The notes under the pieces: generated by a model | What the model saw: the letters and a program-made list of their open reading frames with translations, nothing else | Database searches by the model: none | Told to the model about the DNA's origin: nothing | Shown here: positions 35,401 through 42,862 of the stretch, in pieces | Numbering within the stretch: the first letter of the stretch is position 1 | Layout of the letters: each line of letters begins with the position of its first letter | Program-made: the position numbers and the translations under genes | Assembly: GCA_900759015.1 (NCBI GenBank) | Contig: CAAEUE010000010.1 | Coordinates: 1 to 54,545 of the forward strand | Direction of reading: 5' to 3' | Length of the DNA: 54,545 nucleotides | Origin: Clostridia bacterium | GTDB taxonomy: Bacteria; Bacillota; Clostridia; TANB77; CAG-508

Positions 35401-36658
35401 ATATTGTCAAAATCATATTAACAACTCTTGTATGAATTTTATTTATTTCATCTTCATTAAATTTTGAAGTTTTATAATCGTAATAAATATTAACTATTCC
35501 AGTATCATCTAAATCATAAAAATGAATTTGTAAAGTGTCAGAACAATTATTATTAAAAGACCAATTTGTATGAAATTTAATATTTGTTACACTATTGTCT
35601 ATTCTAGCATTTTGATAAGAAACTGCTAAATCATACAAATTATATGAAAAATTATATTTGTTTTTTAAATCTTCTAATAATGTAGAATAAGGATATTTTT
35701 GATGCCTAAAGAATTTCATTTGGTTATCCATAACTTGTTTTAAAAAATCGTTAAAAGATTTTTCAAAATTTATCTTTATAAAAAAGGGTTGAGTACTAAC
35801 AAATATACCACAAGTGTGTTTTTCTTTAAAATTTGACCTATTTAATATAGGTGTTCCAATTGTAGAAAAGTCATTGTTATTTAATCTAGCTAAATATAAA
35901 GAATAAACAGCCATAAAAAATGTATAAAGAGAACATTTATGCTCCTTACAAAAATCATTTAGTTTACTATATAAATTTTTATCTAAAACATATACTTTTC
36001 TTTTTGCAGATGTGCTTATTATTTTTTCTTTTTGGTCGGAAATTAAAGATGGCTCTGGTTCAGAGTCGAAGAAAGTATTCCAAAACTCTTTATCTTTTTG
36101 GAATCTTGTGGTATTAAAATATTCTTGTTCACTCCTTGCAAAGTCAAGATAAGAATTGTTTTCAGACTCATCAATAATTTCACCTTTTAATAATTTTGAA
36201 TAAATATCCATTACTTCATCTACAAATAAACTCATTGTCCAAGCGTCAGAAATAATGTGATGAAAAGTTACATTTAATCCGCCTGTATTATCTTTAAACT
36301 TAAAAAGAGTAAACCAAAATAATTTGGAATCAAAAAAATTAAATTTTTTACTTATAGCTTGTGTACTAAGTTCTTCTAGTTCTTTTTCGTCTTTAAGCAA
36401 AACCCTTTTTACAGAAAAAGGTTCATATGGAGTTATGTATTGTTTTGGTTTGTTGTTTTCCATATGAATTCTTATTCTAATAGCATCATTCTTTTTTACA
36501 AAAACATTTAAAGCTTTTTCCAAAAAATCTAAATTTACAGTTTCATCTATTATAATGTTACCGCCAATTAAATTTACAGTACTGCCAGATGAATATTCTT
36601 CTGTTAGATAAATAGATTTTTGTGGAATAGTTAAATCATAAAATTTTAAATTATTCAT
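32393..36658 (-). CDS. Single-module NRPS: condensation, adenylation, carrier, thioester reductase
   Basis: A protein of about 1421 residues, one complete module. Condensation domain, about 1-430, with the active HHIISDAW. Adenylation domain, about 455-950, with YTSGSTGKPKGT, NGYGPSETT, YKTGD, NDNQVKYRGYRIDLGE and NGKIDR. Carrier domain with LGGDSLDSI as the phosphopantetheine serine. Terminal reductase, about 1045-1421, with TGATGFLG and the YIKTK catalytic pair, so the product should leave as an aldehyde or alcohol. By eye against GrsA the specificity residues read DVAYVVGICK, which I cannot assign to a substrate. A lone first-position condensation domain suggests a fatty acyl starter. ATG at 36658 has AGGGTGG; the earlier GTG is not needed. 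Confidence 0.95.
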   Translation of the reverse strand: MNNLKFYDLTIPQKSIYLTEEYSSGSTVNLIGGNIIIDETVNLDFLEKALNVFVKKNDAIRIRIHMENNKPKQYITPYEPFSVKRVLLKDEKELEELSTQAISKKFNFFDSKLFWFTLFKFKDNTGGLNVTFHHIISDAWTMSLFVDEVMDIYSKLLKGEIIDESENNSYLDFARSEQEYFNTTRFQKDKEFWNTFFDSEPEPSLISDQKEKIISTSAKRKVYVLDKNLYSKLNDFCKEHKCSLYTFFMAVYSLYLARLNNNDFSTIGTPILNRSNFKEKHTCGIFVSTQPFFIKINFEKSFNDFLKQVMDNQMKFFRHQKYPYSTLLEDLKNKYNFSYNLYDLAVSYQNARIDNSVTNIKFHTNWSFNNNCSDTLQIHFYDLDDTGIVNIYYDYKTSKFNEDEINKIHTRVVNMILTILENPSVLLKDINIISTEEENLIKNKFNNSSIPHPKNVGIHELIEEIAKQYPDNIAITFNDNHITYKELSIRSTQIANNLIENGVKKGDCVSILFKNKDINLICSLLGILKSGAAFLAIYPDYPKERIEYILENSNTKILITEHAFDYLGNNCKKLYINELYTYKTNYEFPKTSPDDNAYIIYTSGSTGKPKGTVQSHNNIINFVYSFNHFLDDSVTCKDKFLSVTNICFDVSMAEIFTALVFGADLHLYKDLNNSSIVELASYISTKHITFAYFPPAMLHSIYEELAKYPKLNLNKILVGVEPIKASTLSNFYNLNPNIKIVNGYGPSETTICCTMYKFKNTLPPNSITPIGNPIGNSKILILDKLKKLVPIGKVGEIYVQGECVGNGYLNNPEKTKESFDLKNRIYKTGDSAKWLPDGTIMFVGRNDNQVKYRGYRIDLGEIENTMKNIHGVKNCTILLDKEDNNSTLVAFVIIDSSIINEETFRNTLVKKLPHYMIPNQFEFLDKFPLNTNGKIDRKKLLELAKNSDTENYEAPKNDTEKLLCSIWENILGKSKIGIKDNFFSLGGDSLDSIKISVEASKYNIKLSAQDFYRYPTIKLLEKYAINSEIAETLDTTMSNYEGFQIEKSLPASISGNILLTGATGFLGAHILFELLKNTNYDIYCLIRGDTLKNAITRLKERLKYYFKDELNSYFGNRIIVINGDFTKEHLGLTYDKYTDLCKNVNCILNTAATVKHLGDYKTFEKTNVQSVRNLVNVCKDIPNSQLVHVSTLSVAGNTDPNGVINFTEKDLYVNQDISENIYIKTKFEAEKILLEENNNGLPITIFRLGNITWRSYDGIFQYNLNENLFFNLIQFILKAKQLPLSLKDKKFNISPVDECAKLIVSILLKDNKYNVYHIYNQNELTLEEIVNLLNKLGFNIQFTKNESFTGIENIIDEISLSSYLYKLLTSKHEDSNIKVSSPYTNKILKEINFNWSNINTNYFKHGLEENLDEKNFGQKLG

Positions 36659-36685
36659 ATAAACCACCCTATTAATCTTGGAAAA

Positions 36686-36714
36686 ATTATATACTTAAAG
36701 AAATTAAAAATCAA
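36686..36714 (-). promoter_or_regulatory. Promoter of the NRPS-kinase operon
   Basis: On the minus strand TTGATT (36709-36714) and TATAAT (36686-36691) are 17 bases apart. It is back to back with the acyl ligase promoter. Confidence 0.75.
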
Positions 36715-36722
36715 CAAAAATA

Positions 36723-36751
36723 TTGAACAATTTCGCTATATGTTATAGAAT
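36723..36751 (+). promoter_or_regulatory. Promoter of the acyl ligase gene
   Basis: TTGAAC (36723-36728) and TAGAAT (36746-36751) are 17 bases apart. The two divergent -35 boxes are only eight bases apart, so one regulator could control both. Confidence 0.65.
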
Positions 36752-36784
36752 AAAGGAAGTTTAAGATAGTTTGGGGGGATTAAT

Positions 36785-38494
36785 ATGAAGGAGCACCCAG
36801 CAAATGACATAGAAAGAAAACCTATAAAAAATTTTAGAGAATTAGTTAAAAGATATGAAAAATTTGGCAATCAAGTGGCTTTTAAATATAAAGAAGCAAA
36901 AGAAGTAAAAGAAATTACATATAAGAAATTTGCAGAAGATATAAAAGCCATGGCAGAAGCGCTCATATCTATTAATGCAAAAAGAGTTGCTGTTATAGGA
37001 AATAATAGATATGAATGGTGTGTTACATATTTAGGAACGGAGACAGCGGGTAAAGTAATAGTCCCTTTAGACAAAGCCTTAACAGATATAGAGATAGAAA
37101 AACTTTTAAAAAGAAGTGAAGTAGATGTAGTAGTATATGAAAAAAAATATAGTACAGCTATAGCTAATGTAATAGATCAAGGATTGCAAATAAAATATAA
37201 AATTTGCATGGATAATATAAAAGATAATGATTTAATCCAATTTGAAGATTTTATAGAAAAAGGTAAGAAAATTTTTAAATCTAATAAAAAGAAATACAAT
37301 AAAATAAATATAAATAATAATGAAATGTATATAATGTTATTTACTTCAGGTACTACTAATGAGCCTAAAGCAGTAATGTTATCTCAAAATAATATTTGTT
37401 CTAATATAAGTGCAATAGCTAAACATGTTAAGCTATATAAAACAGATACTTTACTTTCATTTTTACCAATACATCATACATTTGAATGCACAATTACTTT
37501 TTTATATGGAACTTATAGCGGTTCTACAATTGCATTTTGCGAAGGATTAAGGCATATAGCAGATAACCTAAAAGAATTTCAAGTTAGTGTATTTGTTGCA
37601 GTTCCATTAGTATTAGAAACTATGTATAAAAAAATTCAAAAGGGAATTACAGAAAGTGGTAAAGAGAATTTAATAAACAAACTTAAAAGTTTTTCGAATT
37701 TTTTATTAAAACATCATATAGATGCAAGAAAATTTTTATTTAAAGCAGTTTTAAAACAATTTGATGAATATTTAAGAGTTGTATTATATGGAGCAGCACC
37801 AATGGATAAAGCAACGATAGAAGGATATAATTCTCTAGGAATAGAATTAGTTCAAGGATATGGTTTAACGGAAACTTCACCAGTTATAACAGCAGAAAGT
37901 GATGAAAGAAAAAGACCTGGATCAGTGGGATTACCTTTATGTAATTTAGAAGTAAAAATAGTAGGAGCAGATAAAGACGGAATAGGAGAGATTGTTGCAA
38001 AAGGTCCAAGTATTATGCTTGGATATTATGAAAATAAAGAAGCAACAAAAAAAGTTCTTAAAAAAGGTTGGTTTTATACAGGTGATTATGGATATATAAA
38101 TAAAGATGGCTTCTTATATGTAACAGGTAGAAAATCAGATATTATTGTTTTAAGAAATGGAAAGAATATATATCCACAAGAATTAGAGTTCTTAATAAAC
38201 AAAATAAATTATATAGATGAAAGTTTAGTGTATGCAAGGGAAAAGGATGTAACAGATACTCTTCTTTGTGCTAAAATTGTTTATAATAAAGATTTAATTA
38301 TAAAAGAATTAGGAGAAAAAACAAATGAAGAATATAAAAAAATAATCTGGGAAGAAATAAAGAAGATAAATAAAGAATTACCTGCATATAAACATATAAA
38401 AGAAATAATAATTACAGACAAGCCTTTAGATAAGACTACAACTCATAAAGTAAAAAGATATCAAGAAATAAATAAATTAGAAAAAATTAAATAA
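36785..38494 (+). CDS. Long-chain acyl-activating enzyme (AMP-dependent synthetase)
   Basis: A 569-residue adenylate-forming enzyme. It has the ATP-binding LFTSGTTNEPKAVMLS near 188-203, QGYGLTETSP near 359, and YTGDYGYINKDGF with GRKSDIIVLRNGKNIYP near 438-477. The catalytic lysine follows in TTTHKVKR. This matches long-chain fatty acyl-CoA ligases of the Bacillota; whether the acceptor is CoA or a carrier protein cannot be read from the sequence. It starts with AGTTTGGGGGG as SD. Divergence from the NRPS gene with back-to-back promoters suggests it supplies the acyl group for that enzyme (inference). Confidence 0.88.
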   Translation: MKEHPANDIERKPIKNFRELVKRYEKFGNQVAFKYKEAKEVKEITYKKFAEDIKAMAEALISINAKRVAVIGNNRYEWCVTYLGTETAGKVIVPLDKALTDIEIEKLLKRSEVDVVVYEKKYSTAIANVIDQGLQIKYKICMDNIKDNDLIQFEDFIEKGKKIFKSNKKKYNKININNNEMYIMLFTSGTTNEPKAVMLSQNNICSNISAIAKHVKLYKTDTLLSFLPIHHTFECTITFLYGTYSGSTIAFCEGLRHIADNLKEFQVSVFVAVPLVLETMYKKIQKGITESGKENLINKLKSFSNFLLKHHIDARKFLFKAVLKQFDEYLRVVLYGAAPMDKATIEGYNSLGIELVQGYGLTETSPVITAESDERKRPGSVGLPLCNLEVKIVGADKDGIGEIVAKGPSIMLGYYENKEATKKVLKKGWFYTGDYGYINKDGFLYVTGRKSDIIVLRNGKNIYPQELEFLINKINYIDESLVYAREKDVTDTLLCAKIVYNKDLIIKELGEKTNEEYKKIIWEEIKKINKELPAYKHIKEIIITDKPLDKTTTHKVKRYQEINKLEKIK

Positions 38495-38510
38495 TTGTAT
38501 TAAAAAATTT

Positions 38511-38561
38511 CCTTTTGGAAAACATAAAATAATAAGAAAAGTTTTCCAAAGGAGGTTTTTT
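38511..38561 (+). promoter_or_regulatory. Hairpin with T tract that buries the htrA-like SD
   Basis: CCTTTTGGAAAAC (38511-38523) pairs with GTTTTCCAAAGG (38541-38552), one bulged base, followed by six Ts before ATG. The SD AAAGGAGG (38548-38555) starts inside the 3' arm. It could end the acyl ligase transcript and also control translation of the next gene. Confidence 0.7.
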
Positions 38562-39695
38562 ATGCAAAAATACAGAAGGATAAAAAGAAAGAAAAAAAGT
38601 ATAGGAAAAAATATTTTTATAGTATTTATTATTATCATTAGTATAATACTAATAGCTTCTTTAATTAGACTATATATGATAACTGATGTAGAAAAAATAA
38701 ATGAAGACTTAAAAGTAGAAAGAACGAGTCAAACAACACAATCGGTAGAAAGTAAAGATAAAACGATTGAAGATATAATAGAAGAAGTTAACCACAGCGT
38801 TGTTGGCATATCAAAAATAAAAGATATGGGTAGTTCTATATTTACAGAAGACGGAATAGAAAAATTAGGACTTGGTACAGGAATTATAGCATCTTCAAAT
38901 GGTTATATTATAACAAATAAACATGTATCTGGAGATAAATATAGTAGTTGCTATGTGACATTAGAAAATGGTAGCACATATGATGCAACTGTCGTATGGG
39001 CAGATGCAACATTAGATTTAAGTATAGTAAAAATAAATTTGGAGGGGCTAACTACAATCAAGTTAGGTGATTCTAATAATGTAAAAGCTGGACAATCTGT
39101 TTATGCGATTGGTAATCCAATAGGGTATGAATTTGAAAGAACAGTAACCTCGGGTATAATAAGTGCAAAATCAAGAACATTAAAATTTACAGAAAATGGT
39201 GAAGAAGTTTTAATGACAGATTTAATCCAAACAGATGCAACTATAAATCCAGGAAATAGTGGAGGACCATTAATAAATACAAATGGGGAAGTTGTAGGAA
39301 TTAATTCATTAAAAATTGATTCAGCAGAAGGAATTGGATTTGCAGTTCCTATAAATGTAATTAAACCAATAATAGAAAAATATAGTACAACAGGAAATTT
39401 TGAAGAACCTTCTATTGGAATTTCAGGATATGATAAAAATATAATTCCTTATATAGATAAAACTTTTAAATTAGAAAGTGGAGTATATATAGAAAATGTA
39501 ACATTAAATAGTCCAGCAGCAAATAGTGGTTTAGTAAAAGGTGATATAATTTTAAAAATAGATGATAAATTAATATATACTATGAATGATATAAAAGAAT
39601 ACATTTATACAAAGAAACCGGGAGACATAATAAAAATTGAGTATAGAAGAGGGAATAATACTAATACGGTAAATTTAACCTTAGGAAAAAGATAA
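38562..39695 (+). CDS. HtrA/DegP-type membrane-anchored serine protease
   Basis: A 377-residue protease. A basic start and one membrane helix (about 18-40) place the rest outside. The trypsin-like domain has the triad His in TNKHV (about 120), Asp in TLDLSIV (about 152) and Ser in GNSGGPL (about 232). A PDZ domain covers about 285-370 (NSGLVKGDIILKIDD). HtrA proteins degrade misfolded envelope proteins under stress. One PDZ domain is normal for Gram-positive members. Its SD lies in a hairpin. Confidence 0.94.
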   Translation: MQKYRRIKRKKKSIGKNIFIVFIIIISIILIASLIRLYMITDVEKINEDLKVERTSQTTQSVESKDKTIEDIIEEVNHSVVGISKIKDMGSSIFTEDGIEKLGLGTGIIASSNGYIITNKHVSGDKYSSCYVTLENGSTYDATVVWADATLDLSIVKINLEGLTTIKLGDSNNVKAGQSVYAIGNPIGYEFERTVTSGIISAKSRTLKFTENGEEVLMTDLIQTDATINPGNSGGPLINTNGEVVGINSLKIDSAEGIGFAVPINVIKPIIEKYSTTGNFEEPSIGISGYDKNIIPYIDKTFKLESGVYIENVTLNSPAANSGLVKGDIILKIDDKLIYTMNDIKEYIYTKKPGDIIKIEYRRGNNTNTVNLTLGKR

Positions 39696-39807
39696 CAAGG
39701 TGTAATGTCGAATGATGACGAATATTATCGATAATTTATTCTTGTAAAAATTCTTTAAATATGTTTTAATATTAACATAAAAACTCTGGAAAGGAGATTA
39801 ATTAATT

Positions 39808-40248
39808 GTGAATACAAAATTACAATATTTAAAAAAGTATATCGAAAACAATACAAAAGAAACAATTAATTTAATAAATGAAAAGCTAAATGAAAATATA
39901 GAATCTTTAAACAATATTGAATTAATCGAGCAAAATAAACTTTTTAATGGGATAAAACTTTTAACAAATAAAAGTAAAGTTTTAGTAACTATTTGCAATA
40001 AGAAGGATGCTGACGATTTAGCCTATAAATATTGGACCTATTTTTGTATACAAAATAAAGACGAAAAAAATATTGGGCTATTAGATGTAATAGATATGAA
40101 GGCATATAGTTATGAAAAACACCATGATATAATGGAATTATCTAATGAAGAAAAACAAATAAACATAAAAATACACTATATATTTACAGATGAATTACTA
40201 AAAAAAGAACTAATAAATCAAGATGAATTATTAGTCCTTATTGCATAA
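39808..40248 (+). CDS. Unknown soluble protein (146 aa), GTG start
   Basis: A 146-residue acidic soluble protein that I do not recognise. The N-terminal third is helical and lysine/glutamate rich, followed by alternating beta-like segments (SKVLVTICNKKDADDL, INIKIHYIFTDELL). The start is GTG at 39808, twelve bases after AAAGGAG. TTGTAA and TTTAAT near 39743-39768 may be its promoter. It converges with the flippase gene; no function is suggested by context. Confidence 0.55.
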   Translation: MNTKLQYLKKYIENNTKETINLINEKLNENIESLNNIELIEQNKLFNGIKLLTNKSKVLVTICNKKDADDLAYKYWTYFCIQNKDEKNIGLLDVIDMKAYSYEKHHDIMELSNEEKQINIKIHYIFTDELLKKELINQDELLVLIA

Positions 40249-40339
40249 AAAATAATAAACTGTTAGAGCTGACAAACTCTAATCTACTATAGTATATATC
40301 AATAATAAAGCAATTTCATTCATTAGGTAAAAACTTTTC

Positions 40340-41869
40340 TTATAGAAAATTTTTAATTTCAGATTTAGAAATAAATTTAAATAAAAAACTAAAAATAATA
40401 AATGCAATACTATAAATTAATATATTAACAATTAAAGGGAAAATGGCATTTGCATGTATTTTTAAAAAGTTAGTAATAATAATACTTAAAAGCAAAATAA
40501 TGGAGGGTTTTAATATCCATAATTTGAATTTAAATTTTATTTTAGTTGTGCCAATTAAAACCCCTATGCTTAAAATACAATTTAAGATTTCACTTATAAA
40601 GATAACTATTAAATAACCAAATGTCCCATAAATAGGCAATAAAAAGGAAATAAGTAAAATGCTACTTATTAAATCTATAATATTTATAATCATAACACTA
40701 ACTTGTTTATCAAGACCTTTTAAAATTCCATCAACAATATTATCTAAATACATAAAAACAATTACAGGTGCTAATATATTTATATATTTAGAAATTTCTA
40801 TATTATTGTAAATCAATATACTTAATTCTTCAGAAAAACAAAAAAATATACCAATAACAAAAAAAGAAAAAATCATTGTATATTTTAATATTTTATAGAT
40901 AGAGTCTTTTATAATATTATTTTCTCCTCTAACATTAAAAGACGAGAATTCTGGAATTAGCAATCCACTAAATGAACTTAAAAAAGTACTAGGAAATAGT
41001 ATAATTGGAAAAACCATACCATTAATCATACCATATTTAGATAAAGCCTCACTACAACTTAAACCAAAGGATTCTAATTTTAATGGTATTACTACTTGTT
41101 TTAGTGTTGCAAGTCCAGATTTTATATATGTGGCAGAAGATATAGGGAGTGAAATTTTAAAAATTCTTTTTGTAATGCCTGTTTGAAGAATAGGGATTAG
41201 GGTATTATTATTTTTACACAACTTATTTCGATCTTTTATATAAGTTATTAACATTAATATACATGTAATTCCTTCAGAGATAGAACTACCAAGAACGATT
41301 AAACTACATGCAGAATTAATTGAAGAATCAAATATACAATTTAACATGTAACTTACTAATAAGATTTTAAATAGTTGTTCTAATATTTGTATAATAGCAC
41401 TTTTTACAACATGACGAACAGCAGAAAAATAACCATTTAAACAGGAACAAATAGAGGCAAAAGGAAAAGAGATAGCCATTATGCATATTGTTGAAGTCGT
41501 TATTTTTTCGTGTAATATATGAACAGAAATGAGATTTGCAAACGTACAAAATAATAAAAAAGTAAAAGTTCCAAAGCAAAGGCTATATAATAAACATTTT
41601 CTCATTACAATTTTTATATTATTAAACGAATTTTTTGCTAATTCTTCTGAAACAATTCTAACACAAGAAAGGTTAATTCCAGAAAGTGCGAGAGTAATTC
41701 CAAAAGAATATGTAGACATTAATAATTGGTATAATCCAACAGCTTCATCACCAATTTTATTAGAAATATAAACACCAAAAGAAACACCAATTAACTGCAA
41801 AAAAATAGATATTACAGTTAAAACTAATCCATTTATAATAAATAATTTTAATTTTCTCAAAAAACTCAC
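40340..41869 (-). CDS. SpoVB/MurJ-like lipid-linked oligosaccharide flippase (MOP family)
   Basis: A 509-residue polytopic membrane protein with about 13-14 helices, typical of the MOP exporter family. The N-terminus (LQLIGVSFGVYISNKIGDEAVGLYQL) and the SGINLSCVRIVSEE and CLNGYFSAVRHV blocks match the SpoVB/YtgP group, which moves lipid-linked wall precursors across the membrane. The frame opens with GTG at 41869, but TTG at 41860 sits six bases after AGGTGAG and may be the true start. That SD lies in the 3' arm of a perfect 16-bp hairpin. Confidence 0.85.
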   Translation of the reverse strand: MSFLRKLKLFIINGLVLTVISIFLQLIGVSFGVYISNKIGDEAVGLYQLLMSTYSFGITLALSGINLSCVRIVSEELAKNSFNNIKIVMRKCLLYSLCFGTFTFLLFCTFANLISVHILHEKITTSTICIMAISFPFASICSCLNGYFSAVRHVVKSAIIQILEQLFKILLVSYMLNCIFDSSINSACSLIVLGSSISEGITCILMLITYIKDRNKLCKNNNTLIPILQTGITKRIFKISLPISSATYIKSGLATLKQVVIPLKLESFGLSCSEALSKYGMINGMVFPIILFPSTFLSSFSGLLIPEFSSFNVRGENNIIKDSIYKILKYTMIFSFFVIGIFFCFSEELSILIYNNIEISKYINILAPVIVFMYLDNIVDGILKGLDKQVSVMIINIIDLISSILLISFLLPIYGTFGYLIVIFISEILNCILSIGVLIGTTKIKFKFKLWILKPSIILLLSIIITNFLKIHANAIFPLIVNILIYSIAFIIFSFLFKFISKSEIKNFL

Positions 41870-41901
41870 CTATTCATTTATATTCATGAATAGGTGAGTT
41901 T
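41862..41901 (-). promoter_or_regulatory. 16-bp hairpin overlapping the flippase SD and start
   Basis: AAACTCACCTATTCAT (41862-41877) pairs perfectly with ATGAATAGGTGAGTTT (41886-41901). On the minus strand it follows the 276-aa gene, ends in a T tract like a terminator, and its 3' arm is the SD (TAGGTGAG) of the flippase gene. Confidence 0.75.
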
Positions 41902-41927
41902 TATACATGTATAAGTTTAGGAAAAAA

Positions 41928-42758
41928 TTAATCAGAAATTTTTATAAATTGATATGTCCCTTCATCTGGTGAATATTGTGTGGCAATATATCCATTAAAA
42001 ATTTGAGAACTATATTCACTATTTAAAACAGGTCTATCTACATTACAAATAAATTCTTCTCCTTTATTATTTTTGATATGTATAGTAAAACTCATATTAA
42101 AAGTTAAATCATCCAAAGTTAGGTTAGCCTTTTGCAAAATTGTACCATCTAAAGAAAGTGTGTCTATATTTGAAACTTCTAAATTTGTTACAATATCTTT
42201 ATTTATATAACCTAAAGATATTGGATTAGAACAATCTTGGTAAAAAGAAGGGTTATTATATGCACTTTCTTTATTATCCTTATTATTAGTAATAATATTA
42301 AAATCTATTCTTCCATTTTCTGGCTCTTGTAATCCTTTATAAGTTGCGAAATAATAAGGGTTTTTATAACATAACATTCTTTGACCTTTATCAGAATTAC
42401 TTGTAACTTTTATATTATCTATATAAAGTTCAGAAATCGTATTTTCATCAGTTAAATCATCAGAAGCATTTGTATTATTTATATATATAGCAATATCTGT
42501 ATATTGTCCTATATTGATATTTTGAAAATTATTATCTGAGCTATTATCTGTTACAAATGCATTGCTATAGTATACGATTTTTTCTATAGAAAAAATTGGA
42601 TTAATATAGTTACTATAAGTTTCATAAGAATAATCAGCAAATTTATTATTATAAACAATATCTTTAATTTTTAAAACATAGAAGGGAAGTAAACTTATTA
42701 GTATAATAATCAAAATTATTAAAACAATTAAATCCTTCTTTTTAAATAATTTTTTCAT
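41928..42758 (-). CDS. Unknown membrane-anchored extracellular protein (276 aa)
   Basis: A 276-residue protein with a basic start (MKKLFKKKD), one membrane helix (about 10-30), and an extracellular part rich in Asn, Asp, Ser and Ile. Two cysteines (in MLCYKNPYY and FYQDCSNPIS) may pair. The fold looks beta-rich, possibly an Ig-like or carbohydrate-binding surface domain, but I recognise no family. It lies between the glucosaminidase and flippase genes on the same strand, so a wall-related role is possible. AAAGGAG precedes ATG. Confidence 0.6.
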   Translation of the reverse strand: MKKLFKKKDLIVLIILIIILISLLPFYVLKIKDIVYNNKFADYSYETYSNYINPIFSIEKIVYYSNAFVTDNSSDNNFQNINIGQYTDIAIYINNTNASDDLTDENTISELYIDNIKVTSNSDKGQRMLCYKNPYYFATYKGLQEPENGRIDFNIITNNKDNKESAYNNPSFYQDCSNPISLGYINKDIVTNLEVSNIDTLSLDGTILQKANLTLDDLTFNMSFTIHIKNNKGEEFICNVDRPVLNSEYSSQIFNGYIATQYSPDEGTYQFIKISD

Positions 42759-42783
42759 TTGAATCTCCTTTATTGGATTTATA

Positions 42784-42810
42784 GGGATTTGGGGACGTTC
42801 CTTAAATCCC
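42784..42810 (-). repeat. REP-like palindrome, copy 7
   Basis: GGGATTTGGGGACGTTCCTT continues to AAATCCC. This is the exact reverse complement of copy 1, in the spacer between the glucosaminidase and the 276-aa gene. Confidence 0.88.
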
Positions 42811-42835
42811 TATTATAGTTTTATAACTTGTAAGA

Positions 42836-42862
42836 GGGATTTTAACACCGTCCCTTAATCCC
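42836..42862. repeat. REP-like palindrome, copy 8 (variant)
   Basis: GGGATTTTAACACCGTCCCT continues to TAATCCC. It keeps the outer arms and GTCCC but differs in the middle, so it may be a second subfamily. It overlaps the stop codon of the glucosaminidase gene. Confidence 0.75.
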
